Assembly: GCA_046160045.1 (NCBI GenBank)
Contig: JBJXGR010000375.1
Span: forward strand, 1-32,509
Length of the DNA: 32,509 nucleotides
Direction of reading: 5' to 3'
Origin: CAZGUX01 sp046160045
Lineage (GTDB): Bacteria; Acidobacteriota; Terriglobia; Bryobacterales; Bryobacteraceae
In this document: positions 1 to 6,813 of the stretch, one piece after another
Numbering within the stretch: position 1 is the stretch's first letter
Layout of the letters: each line of letters starts with the position of its first letter
The notes under the pieces: generated by a model
What the model was told of the DNA's origin: nothing
What the model saw: only the letters and a program-made list of their open reading frames with translations
The model's database searches: none
Made by a program: the position numbers and the translations under genes

Positions 1-72
1 GGACCACAGCGCGCCTCCCGCCAGGAACGCGCGACGCGAAACGCGGTTCGTGATATCGTCAGAGCGATGCAA
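1..72 (-). CDS. 5' end of a Tat-exported protein (partial, runs off left edge)
   Basis: Only about 24 codons are visible. Read on the minus strand from a TTG at 72, the peptide contains SRRAFLAGGALWS, a twin-arginine motif followed by the start of a hydrophobic segment, as in Tat leaders elsewhere in this window. No ATG lies in this frame nearby. The TTG is favoured because a TATGAT box sits 6 nt upstream, the same geometry as other genes here; a GTG further upstream in the same frame is an alternative. The product cannot be named because the mature part lies outside the window. It is divergent from the DapA-family gene, with a short shared intergenic region. Confidence 0.5.
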   Translation of the reverse strand, partial: MHRSDDITNRVSRRAFLAGGALWS

Positions 73-78
73 GTTTTC

Positions 79-84
79 ATCATA
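79..84 (-). promoter_or_regulatory. -10-like box TATGAT, leaderless geometry
   Basis: TATGAT on the minus strand lies 6 nt before the TTG at 72. Transcription would then begin at or next to the start codon. This is inferred from spacing; no clear -35 box was seen. Confidence 0.4.
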
Positions 85-141
85 GCGGCGCCACGAGTTT
101 GCGGCAGCATCACCGGCCGGCACACCAGAAGATAACCGTCA

Positions 142-1059
142 ATGAACTCCCTATTCCGCGGCGTGAACGTAGCCGCCATCACACCCCATCGCAAGGAAAC
201 CGGCGAGAGCGACATTGCCGCAACGCTCGACCTGCTCGATCAACTCGAGTCGGCCGGCGTCAATGGCATCGCCATCGGCGGCACCACCGGCGAGTTCATG
301 CACTTCACAAACGAAGAGCGCATCCGCCTGATCAGCTTCGCCGCCAAGCGGCTGAAGGTTCCCATCCTTGCCGGCATCACGCATTCATCCTTCATTGGTA
401 CGGTTTTGCTGGCCGAACAGGCCATCGATTCCGGTGCCTCGGCCCTGTTGATCATGCCGCCGTACTTTTTCAAGTACCCGCAAGGCGAGGTCCTTGCGTT
501 CTACCGAAGGCTGGCCGAGCGCGTCGATGGAGCCTGCCCCATGGTGCTGTACAACATCCCGCAGTTCTCATCGCCTGTCGCCTATGAAACCGCCGAGATC
601 CTGCTCGGCGAGGGAATCTACCAGGGCATCAAGGATTCGAGTGGCGATTTCGAGAATTTCCAGAAACTGCTCGCCTTGCACGACCGCAAGCCCTTCCGCC
701 TGCTGGTGGGGAACGACATCGTCTTCACCCGCGCCCGCCGGACCGGCGCGCACGGGGTGGTCTCGGGCGTGGCGAGCGCGCTGCCGGAACTGATGATTGG
801 CATCAACGATTCGATCGAGCGCAATCAACCTGCCAAGACCGACCGCCTGGAACAGCGGCTGCAAGAGTTCATCGGTTGGCTGGGCCACTTCCCCGTTCCG
901 GTCGGCGTGAAGGAAGCGGTGGCCGTCAGGGGGTGGAAGGCCGGACCGCATTCGATTCCTTTCTCCGCCGCAACTGAGGCGAAGCTGGAGGAGTTTCGCG
1001 TCTGGCTTCGCGATTGGCTTCCCGTGATGCTCAAGGAAGCATCAGAGGACGCCGTATAG
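142..1059 (+). CDS. Dihydrodipicolinate synthase (DapA) family lyase/aldolase
   Basis: A 305-residue protein of normal length for the DapA/N-acetylneuraminate lyase (class I aldolase) superfamily, a cytoplasmic TIM barrel. The family signature GGTTGE is at residues 46-51, the catalytic Tyr is in YNIP (Y137), and the Schiff-base Lys is in GIKDSSGD (K164). These enzymes condense or cleave pyruvate or related 2-oxo acids with an aldehyde. The true substrate cannot be read from sequence. The gene is isolated from lysine-biosynthesis genes and the window is rich in sugar enzymes, so a catabolic sugar-acid aldolase or dehydratase is as likely as DapA itself. Its 3' end overlaps the convergent NUDIX gene by 18 bp. 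The ATG at 142 was chosen because the conserved N-terminal barrel strand begins immediately after it. Confidence 0.9.
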   Translation: MNSLFRGVNVAAITPHRKETGESDIAATLDLLDQLESAGVNGIAIGGTTGEFMHFTNEERIRLISFAAKRLKVPILAGITHSSFIGTVLLAEQAIDSGASALLIMPPYFFKYPQGEVLAFYRRLAERVDGACPMVLYNIPQFSSPVAYETAEILLGEGIYQGIKDSSGDFENFQKLLALHDRKPFRLLVGNDIVFTRARRTGAHGVVSGVASALPELMIGINDSIERNQPAKTDRLEQRLQEFIGWLGHFPVPVGVKEAVAVRGWKAGPHSIPFSAATEAKLEEFRVWLRDWLPVMLKEASEDAV

Positions 1060-1587
1060 GCGCGCCGCCTTCAGGATCAGCGTGCAACTGGTGGAGTGCG
1101 TCACTTCGCTCCGCATCACCATTTCCACCGCCTCCGCCAGCGGCACTTTGAAAGGTTCGATCACCTCGCCCTCGTCGCGCGCGTGGCTGACCTCTTCAAG
1201 CTCCCGGGCCACCCACAGGTAATTCGGGCACTTCACAACGGCGGTGAAGGGATCCACCCGCCCCAGAGGAATCCACTCCCGCGCCTCCAGGCCAACCTCT
1301 TCGCGCAGTTCCCGCCGCGCGGCTTCGAGTTCACTCTCTCCCGGCTCGATCCCTCCGCTCACCACTTCGATCGAGACCCCTCCCAGCCCGTACTTGTACT
1401 CCCGGATTAGGCACACTTGGCTGCGTTCGTCGATCGCCAGCACGGAGGAACCCGGCTTGCCATCCACCACGCCGAACCAAGCCTCCGCGCCGTGCGGCAT
1501 GTGGACATGATCCTCCCGCACCGAGATCCAGGGATTGCGGTAGATGTCACGGCTGGTGATCAGACGGTACGGATTCTCCAAGGGCAT
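1042..1587 (-). CDS. NUDIX hydrolase (ADP-ribose pyrophosphatase-like)
   Basis: A 181-residue protein with a perfect NUDIX box, GX5EX7REUXEEXGU, at residues 78-100 (core REL-R-EE-V-GL). The upstream strand pattern (IYRNPWISVRED at 15-26) resembles ADP-ribose or nucleoside-diphosphate-sugar pyrophosphatases of the NudF/YffH group. It probably hydrolyses a nucleoside diphosphate linked to another moiety in the cytoplasm, using Mg2+ bound by the box glutamates. The exact substrate is unknown. It follows the Lon-type protease gene on the same strand after a gap of 19 bp, but has its own -10-like box in that gap. It converges with the DapA-family gene and overlaps its end. Confidence 0.92.
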   Translation of the reverse strand: MPLENPYRLITSRDIYRNPWISVREDHVHMPHGAEAWFGVVDGKPGSSVLAIDERSQVCLIREYKYGLGGVSIEVVSGGIEPGESELEAARRELREEVGLEAREWIPLGRVDPFTAVVKCPNYLWVARELEEVSHARDEGEVIEPFKVPLAEAVEMVMRSEVTHSTSCTLILKAARLYGVL

Positions 1588-1595
1588 CGTGTTCC

Positions 1596-1601
1596 ACTGT
1601 A
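1596..1601 (-). promoter_or_regulatory. -10-like box TACAGT before the NUDIX gene
   Basis: TACAGT on the minus strand is 8 nt upstream of the ATG at 1587, in the short gap after the protease stop codon. No Shine-Dalgarno sequence fits in the remaining space, so a leaderless internal promoter is inferred. Confidence 0.45.
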
Positions 1602-1606
1602 TCGTG

Positions 1607-4024
1607 TTATGTCTTTTTTTCTTCCGCCCCGATCGCCTTTAGCGCTTCCGCGTATTCCTGCAACCGTCGCGCCACGGCGCCGTGCAGCGTGCCCTCCGGA
1701 TACTCACCCGGCGCGCTCGTTTCCCCGGGTTCCAGTCCGGTCAGCAGTCGCAGCGCGTCGTCGACGGCCTCCACTACCCAGATATGGAATTGCCCGGAAC
1801 CGACGGCGTCGACGATTTCGTCCCGCAGCATGATCTGACGCCGGTTGCTGGCCGGGATCACCACTCCCTGAGTACCGGTCAGGCCGCGCTCCTTACACAC
1901 ATCGAAGAATCCCTCGATCTTCTCCGTCACGCCCCCCACGGGCTGAACCTGGCCGTGTTGATTCACCGATCCGGTGATGGCAAGATCCTGCCGCAGCGGC
2001 GCCTCGGAAATCGCCGAGAGCAGTACGCAGAGTTCGGCCAGCGAGGCGCTGTCCCCTTCAACCATTCCGTACGACTGCTCGAACACGAGGCTCGCCGATA
2101 GGCTGAGCGGCCCGGTCTGGGCGTACTTCCGTAGCAGGTATCCGCTCAGGATGAGGACTCCCTTGCCATGAATAGGGCCGCTCAACTCGACTTCGCGTTC
2201 GATGCTGACAATGCCGCGCCGTCCGGGTGCGACGGTCGCCGTCAGCCGCGCAGGATGGCCGAAGGCGAAATCGCCCTGGCTCATCACCGATAGCCCGTTG
2301 ATCCGGCCGACCGCGGTGGCCGTCGTGTCGAGCAGCACCGCGCCTTTGAGGATCGACTCGCGCATTCGCTCTTCGATCAGGCTCTGCCGGTAACGCCGCG
2401 CCTCCTCGGCGGCGCGCACATCGGCCGCCGTTACGACAGGATGACCGTTCTGGCCGGCGCGATGCGCGGCCTCCCGTATCAAATCGGCCACTTCCCCGAA
2501 TCGAGTCGACAGCTTCTCCTGATCGTCCGCCGCACGCGAGCCGTATTCCACCACGCGCGCCACCGCCCCCCGGTCGAACGGGCGATAGTTTTCCTGCCGC
2601 GTAATCGTGTGCACGAACAGCGCGTACGCACGTTCGGATTCCGGCGTGCGGTCCATTTGCGTCGCGAAGTCCGCCTTCACCTTGAACAGTTTCTGGAAGT
2701 CTTCGTCGTAACCGTAGAGACGGTAATACAGGTGGGGGCTGCCGATCAGCACCACCTTGACGTCGAGCGGGACCGGTTCGGGGTCGAGCGTGACCGTGCT
2801 GATCATGCTCAGTTGTGTCCCCAATTCTTCGACGCGCAGCGCCCGGTCCTTCAGCGATCGCTTCAATCCTTCCCACGCGAACGGATTCAGCAGACATTCG
2901 CGCGCGGGGATGACCAGGTAGCCGCCATTGGCGCGATGCAGGGCCCCTGGCTTGATCATCGTGAAGTCCGTGACCGTGCCGCCCCACGTGGACTGATGTT
3001 CCATCCGTCCCGTCAGGTTGTGATAGGTCGGGTTGGATTCCACCAACACCGGCGCGCCCTTCAGTGCGCCGTTATCCACCAGCACATTCACCTGATACCG
3101 CGTGAACGGAGAATCGTTGGGAACCGGCACGGGCGCCGGCGGGGAAGTCTGCTGCGGGGGTTCGCTGTCCTTGCCTTTGCGAAAATCCTCGACGTGCTCG
3201 ACGATATCGGCCTGCAGCGAGGCGAGGTATCGGACCACCCCTTCCTGGTCTTTGTAGCTCTCACGCAGATCGTCCATCACGTGCCGCGCCGCAAAACCCG
3301 CCGTCTCTGTATCGAGCGCGCGGATGGCGTCGCGCGTGCCCTTCTCGATTTCCCGAATCGCGCGCAACCGCTCCTCGAGTTCCCGTTCCAGCCGCACGCG
3401 AGTCTCAAACAGTTGCTCGCGCTGCTCCGCGGTCAGGGCCTCGAGTTCGGCATCACCCAGGGGCTTCCCATTTACCGACGGCACCAGCATCAAACCACCC
3501 GGGGCTTTCATCAGGTGCATCCCGGATTCGCTCACGTGCTGCTCGATCCGGGCGAACTCCTCGCGGCGCCTCTCTTCCAACTCGCGCAGGACTTTGTCGC
3601 GCTGCCTGGTGTACTCTTTGGCGTCGAACGCGCGCGGGATAGCCGTGATCAACTCATCCACCAGCGCGGCGATATCCGCCTTCAGTTTCACCCCCATGCC
3701 CGGAGGCAGGCGCAAGGCCGCCGGCCGCCGTGGATCCCCGAAGTTGTTCACATAACAAAGATCCGGCGGAACCGCCTGGGCGCTGGCCCGCATCTCCAGA
3801 TACTCGCGGATCAGGGTCGTTTTCCCCGACCCCGGCTGCCCGAGAGCGAATAGGTTGAACCCCGGGCTAGCCATGCTGGCGCCAAACTCCAGCGCCGCCA
3901 CGGCTCGAGGCTGTCCCAATACTTCGGTCAGCAGGGGAAGCGAGTCCGTCGTCTCAAAATCAAAAGAGGCCGGGTCACACCACCGGCGAACGGCTTCAGC
4001 GGATAGCTTGGAGGCTTCTGTCAT
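1607..4024 (-). CDS. ATP-binding Lon-family protease (LonB/YcbZ-like)
   Basis: An 805-residue protein. The N-terminal AAA-type region has a Walker A motif GQPGSGKT (62-69), interrupted by a long charged, probably coiled-coil insertion (about 130-285). The segment HRANGGYLVIPAR (363-375) aligns with the LonB pattern HRAHxGxLFIDE that carries Walker B, but here the acidic pair is replaced by Pro373-Ala374. The C-terminal Lon peptidase domain (about 565-765) has the Ser/Lys dyad: S659 in EGDSAS and K702 in GGVTEKIEGF. This matches the family of E. coli YcbZ, not classical LonA, since there is no N-terminal LON substrate domain. The expected role is ATP-dependent protein degradation in the cytoplasm. 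It lies just upstream of the NUDIX gene on the same strand. The ATG at 4024 is the first plausible start; AGGATCG upstream is a weak ribosome site. Confidence 0.9.
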   Translation of the reverse strand: MTEASKLSAEAVRRWCDPASFDFETTDSLPLLTEVLGQPRAVAALEFGASMASPGFNLFALGQPGSGKTTLIREYLEMRASAQAVPPDLCYVNNFGDPRRPAALRLPPGMGVKLKADIAALVDELITAIPRAFDAKEYTRQRDKVLRELEERRREEFARIEQHVSESGMHLMKAPGGLMLVPSVNGKPLGDAELEALTAEQREQLFETRVRLERELEERLRAIREIEKGTRDAIRALDTETAGFAARHVMDDLRESYKDQEGVVRYLASLQADIVEHVEDFRKGKDSEPPQQTSPPAPVPVPNDSPFTRYQVNVLVDNGALKGAPVLVESNPTYHNLTGRMEHQSTWGGTVTDFTMIKPGALHRANGGYLVIPARECLLNPFAWEGLKRSLKDRALRVEELGTQLSMISTVTLDPEPVPLDVKVVLIGSPHLYYRLYGYDEDFQKLFKVKADFATQMDRTPESERAYALFVHTITRQENYRPFDRGAVARVVEYGSRAADDQEKLSTRFGEVADLIREAAHRAGQNGHPVVTAADVRAAEEARRYRQSLIEERMRESILKGAVLLDTTATAVGRINGLSVMSQGDFAFGHPARLTATVAPGRRGIVSIEREVELSGPIHGKGVLILSGYLLRKYAQTGPLSLSASLVFEQSYGMVEGDSASLAELCVLLSAISEAPLRQDLAITGSVNQHGQVQPVGGVTEKIEGFFDVCKERGLTGTQGVVIPASNRRQIMLRDEIVDAVGSGQFHIWVVEAVDDALRLLTGLEPGETSAPGEYPEGTLHGAVARRLQEYAEALKAIGAEEKKT

Positions 4025-4130
4025 TGCTCGATCCTGTTTTCATCATCGCCAGTCCGTCTGCGCAATTGAAGCCCGGAAAAAGGCTCCTCAAATTTGCCGA
4101 TTCCCCCAATCTGTTGGGGCGGCCCTTCAG

Positions 4131-4187
4131 GCCGGGGCGCGCTTTAGCTTCGCTTTAGCTCGCCCCGGCGGGCTTCAGCCTGCTGAA
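4131..4187. repeat. Intergenic palindromes (two stem-loops)
   Basis: GCCGGGGCG at 4131-4139 pairs with CGCCCCGGC at 4161-4169. The loop holds a tandem CGCTTTAGCT. A second stem, CTTCAGC/GCTGAAAG, lies at 4173-4188. The pair sits between divergent genes and stops just before a -10-like box. It resembles other palindromes in this window with CTTTAG/CTAAAG cores and is probably a dispersed repeat, not a terminator (no T-run). Confidence 0.6.
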
Positions 4188-4194
4188 AGGCTGG

Positions 4195-4200
4195 TACACT
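4195..4200 (+). promoter_or_regulatory. -10-like box TACACT, leaderless geometry
   Basis: TACACT is 8 nt upstream of the ATG at 4209, with no Shine-Dalgarno sequence between. It would transcribe the amidohydrolase stub and the overlapping isomerase gene. Confidence 0.5.
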
Positions 4201-4208
4201 GCCTCGAG

Positions 4209-4385
4209 ATGAAACCCACTCGGCGACGATTCCTTGCCGCCACCGCCGCGGCCCCGGCGACGGCTCGCACCGGGCGCATCGACTGCCAGAGCCATCTCTT
4301 CTCATCCGAATTCCTCGATCTGCTGGAAAAGCGCATTCAGTCGCCCTATGTATATCGCAATCGCAACGATCGGTTTGTCCTATGA
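4209..4385 (+). pseudogene. Amidohydrolase N-terminal stub (58 codons) with Tat leader
   Basis: The peptide starts MKPTRRRFLAATAAAPATA, a Tat-like leader, and continues RIDCQSHLFSSEFLDLLEKR. The latter matches the start of metal-dependent amidohydrolases (PF04909 type), in which the first metal-binding motif lies near the N-terminus. The reading frame then stops after RNRNDRFVL, so more than 250 residues of the expected enzyme are missing. Its TGA (4383-4385) overlaps the ATG (4382) of the isomerase gene in an ATGA arrangement. The simplest inference is a deletion that removed the rest of the amidohydrolase and joined the stub to the next gene. The stub may still be translated and feed ribosomes to the isomerase start. 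It has its own -10-like box. Confidence 0.65.
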
Positions 4386-5263
4386 CGCGGCGTGACCTTG
4401 TGGCCATGGCGGCGGCCGGCTATGCGCCCACACACCCCTTTCGTCTGGCCGTCTGCAGCGAGACGTTTCCCGGCGTACCGTTCCCCGGGATCTGCCGGGC
4501 CGCCCGGCGGACGGGCTACGGCGGCCTGGAGATCGATCCATCCAATCTGGGCGAAGACCCCGCGGCGCTTCCCCCGGCCGAGCGGCGGGAACTGCGCGAC
4601 CGCATGCTCGAGGCGGGCATCGACTACGTCGGGTTGCATTCATTCCTGAAGACGCCCAAGGGCCTTCATGTCTCGACACCCGACAACGCGGTTCGCGCCC
4701 GCTCGTGGGACTACGTACGCCGTCTGATCGATCTCTGTGCGGACCTCGGCGAGCGGGCGGTCATGGTGATGGGCTCCGCCAGACAACGAGGCGCCACGGG
4801 TGGCAGTTCCCCCGCCGATGCGGCCCGGCGAATCGAGGAGGGGCTGACCGATCTGGCTCCGAGCGCCGCATCCCGACGCGTGACCATCCTGCTGGAACCG
4901 CTCGCGCCGCATCTCTGCGACGTCATCAATTCGCTCGACGAAGCGGTAGCGATCGTCAAACGGATCAATAGTCCTGCCATTCAATCCATGCTCGACACGC
5001 ACAACACGCCCGCTGAGACGCTGCCCCTCGATCAGGTCATCCGGCGATACTTTCCCTACATTCGCCACGTACATCTGAACGAGTTGGACGGGCGGCGGCC
5101 CGGGTTGGGCGCCTTCCCGTTCGCCACGGTGCTGCAGTCGCTGAAGGATTTGCGCTATGCGGGTTGGGTCTCTGTGGAAGTATTCGACTTCCGTCCCGAT
5201 GGGGAGACCGTGGCGCGGGACGCGGCAGCTTACCTCCGGGGCATCGAAAAGCAGTTGAGGTAA
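4382..5263 (+). CDS. Sugar phosphate isomerase/epimerase-like TIM barrel (xylose isomerase-like)
   Basis: A 293-residue protein of the AP endonuclease 2/xylose-isomerase-like TIM-barrel family. Candidate divalent-metal ligands follow the family spacing: E172 in ILLEPL, D205 and H207 in LDTHN, H231 in HVHLNE and E266 in SVEVFDF. Homologues interconvert or epimerise sugars and inositols; the substrate is not evident. The N-terminus MTRRDLVAMAAAGYAP looks like a shortened Tat leader, lacking a full hydrophobic core, so export is uncertain. The start overlaps the stop of the amidohydrolase stub (ATGA), implying translational coupling. A -10-like box for the following aminotransferase lies 11 bp after its stop. 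Confidence 0.85.
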   Translation: MTRRDLVAMAAAGYAPTHPFRLAVCSETFPGVPFPGICRAARRTGYGGLEIDPSNLGEDPAALPPAERRELRDRMLEAGIDYVGLHSFLKTPKGLHVSTPDNAVRARSWDYVRRLIDLCADLGERAVMVMGSARQRGATGGSSPADAARRIEEGLTDLAPSAASRRVTILLEPLAPHLCDVINSLDEAVAIVKRINSPAIQSMLDTHNTPAETLPLDQVIRRYFPYIRHVHLNELDGRRPGLGAFPFATVLQSLKDLRYAGWVSVEVFDFRPDGETVARDAAAYLRGIEKQLR

Positions 5264-5274
5264 CGGATACGATG

Positions 5275-5280
5275 TATAGT
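5275..5280 (+). promoter_or_regulatory. -10-like box TATAGT before the aminotransferase gene
   Basis: TATAGT preceded by TG lies 24 nt upstream of the ATG at 5305, giving a short leader that contains the strong AGGAGG at 5295-5300. Confidence 0.45.
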
Positions 5281-5294
5281 GTTCCTGATCCCAC

Positions 5295-5300
5295 AGGAGG
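5295..5300 (+). promoter_or_regulatory. Shine-Dalgarno site AGGAGG that fixes the start at 5305
   Basis: A consensus AGGAGG lies 4 nt before the ATG at 5305. It supports this start over the in-frame start 141 nt upstream, which would lie inside the preceding gene. Confidence 0.75.
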
Positions 5301-5304
5301 AACG

Positions 5305-6561
5305 ATGAACACCAACCGCCGTGAATTCCTGGTCTCGGGGATGGCAACCGTTTCCGGTGCCGCAGCGGTTTCCGCGGCTTCGACGAGTCTGTCGGACCCT
5401 GCCGGCTGGCGCGCTGATTTTCCGATTACCCGGAACCGGGTGTACTTCAACTCCGCATCGGAGCATCCCGTCAGCATCCATTCCGCCCGCGCCATGAAGC
5501 GCTACATCGATTACCTGACGACGGATCTCACGCGCGCCGAATGGGTCAATACGCCCCAGGAGATCGCTTCTTATCGGGATGCCCGCCTGCGTCAGATCAA
5601 ACCGATGTTTGGGAAGCTGATCAACGCGAAGCCGTCGGAACTCGCCTTCGTCAAGAGCACCCAGGTTGGCGAGAACATTGTGGTCAACGGGATGGACATC
5701 CAGGCCTCCGGCGGCAACGTGGTGACGAACGACCTCCACTACGAGGCCTGCCTGTATAGCTACAAGATGCGGCAGAAGGCCGGTTTGGATGTCCGGATCG
5801 TGAAGAATCGCGACTGGCGGATCGATATGCGCGATCTGGAAAAAGTCGTCGACCGAAAGACAAAGCTGATCGCCACGACCCTGGTGTCGAATGTCAACGG
5901 CCTGCTGCAGGATGTGAAGGCAATGAGCGATCTGGCTCACGCGCACGGAGCGTATCTGTTCGCGGACATTATCCAGGGAGCCGGCGCAATTCCCATTGAC
6001 GTGCAGGCGATGGGCATCGATTTTGCCTCGTGCTCCACGTACAAGTGGCTGATGGGGCTGCGCGGTTTTGGCTACCTGTATGTCCGCGAGGATCTCCAGG
6101 GCAGGATCGTGAAGCCGACGCAGTTCGGCGGTGGAGTCCGGTTCAACTATTCGCCCTGGACCTCCCACCCCGAACCGGGCGCTCCGGAGATCGGGTTCAC
6201 GCCGAGAAGCGGAGTCGCCGAGTACGAAGTGGGCAACGACTCGAACGTGGCCTCCTTCTGCCAGTACGAAAGCCTTCAATACATCGACCGGTTGGGGATC
6301 GGCAATATCCGGGCTCATGCCCGGTCCCTCACGGATCGCCTGCAGAAAGAACTGCCTGGCATCGGGTACCGCTCGATCACTCCGAAGGGTAACGAGAGCC
6401 CGATCGTGACGTTCCTGGTCAAGGATCCCAAAACGGTCGCCGAGAGGCTCAGGAAGGCGAACATCGAGTTGACCCTGCGCTTCGGCAACCAGATGAGGAT
6501 TGCGGTTTCCGTCTTCAACACCGGCGAGGACGTGGACCGCCTCCTTCACGCCTTGGCGTGA
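5305..6561 (+). CDS. Tat-exported class V aminotransferase / cysteine desulfurase-like PLP enzyme
   Basis: A 418-residue fold-type I PLP enzyme of the aminotransferase class V family. The N-terminus NRREFLVSGMATVSGAA is a Tat leader, so the enzyme is probably exported folded with its cofactor. Family landmarks are D221 in FADIIQGAG (contacts the PLP ring nitrogen) and the Schiff-base lysine K247 in CSTYKWLMG. Homologues include isopenicillin-N epimerase-like and cysteine-lyase-like enzymes; the substrate is unknown. No SUF or ISC genes are nearby, so a role in Fe-S assembly is unlikely. It follows the isomerase gene on the same strand after a 41-bp gap holding its own -10-like box and ribosome site. 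Confidence 0.88.
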   Translation: MNTNRREFLVSGMATVSGAAAVSAASTSLSDPAGWRADFPITRNRVYFNSASEHPVSIHSARAMKRYIDYLTTDLTRAEWVNTPQEIASYRDARLRQIKPMFGKLINAKPSELAFVKSTQVGENIVVNGMDIQASGGNVVTNDLHYEACLYSYKMRQKAGLDVRIVKNRDWRIDMRDLEKVVDRKTKLIATTLVSNVNGLLQDVKAMSDLAHAHGAYLFADIIQGAGAIPIDVQAMGIDFASCSTYKWLMGLRGFGYLYVREDLQGRIVKPTQFGGGVRFNYSPWTSHPEPGAPEIGFTPRSGVAEYEVGNDSNVASFCQYESLQYIDRLGIGNIRAHARSLTDRLQKELPGIGYRSITPKGNESPIVTFLVKDPKTVAERLRKANIELTLRFGNQMRIAVSVFNTGEDVDRLLHALA

Positions 6562-6573
6562 GCAGGCAATCCC

Positions 6574-6650
6574 CGTCAGAGCCGCGCCCGTCAGAGCCGC
6601 GCCCGCTTCAGAGCCGCGCCCGCTTCAGAGCCGCGACCGTGAGGGAGCGG
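6574..6650 (+). repeat. Tandem repeat of a 15-17 bp unit (CAGAGCCGCGCCCG core)
   Basis: Four consecutive copies of (CGTC or CGCTT)CAGAGCCGCG(C/A)C begin at about 6574, 6589, 6604 and 6621. The last runs into CGTGAGGGAGCGG. Units are near-identical, with either GT or GCTT before CAGAG. No protein could be assigned. It sits directly after the aminotransferase stop. Confidence 0.8.
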
Positions 6651-6801
6651 TGGCGGGGCGATTCCCTGTGCCCCATTTCTTCAAGGCTTCTGAGTCTGAG
6701 GGAGCAGTGGCCGTGAGGGCCAGTTCTTCCTAAACCCGCGGTTGCGCGAACCGCGCCTTTGTTTGTCGCGCCCAATCGATGCCCCGACCGCCCTGCCTCC
6801 G
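6651..6801. other. Intergenic stretch with degenerate repeat remnants
   Basis: No gene was found. It contains TGAGTCTGAGGGAGCAGTGG (about 6690-6709), related to CGAGTCTAAAGGAGGGGTGCC downstream of the sulfatase (about 9558-9578), and a small TGGCC/GGCCA stem near 6707-6721. These look like fragments of a dispersed repeat family. Confidence 0.5.
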
Positions 6802-6807
6802 TACAAT
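6802..6807 (+). promoter_or_regulatory. -10-like box TACAAT, leaderless geometry
   Basis: TACAAT is 6 nt upstream of the ATG at 6814, with no ribosome site between. It supports 6814 as the start rather than the in-frame start 72 nt upstream. Confidence 0.5.
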
Positions 6808-6813
6808 GACAAT

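Noticed and set aside
2441..3853. Long open frame (470 codons) on the plus strand
   Set aside because: It lies antisense to the Lon-type protease, whose domains are clear. It has no recognisable motif and its arginine- and histidine-rich composition is typical of GC-rich antisense frames.
5230..6549. Long open frame (439 codons) on the minus strand
   Set aside because: It is antisense to the class V aminotransferase and has no domain.
6574..6650. Possible CRISPR array
   Set aside because: Units are directly adjacent with no spacers of constant length, and no cas gene is in the window.
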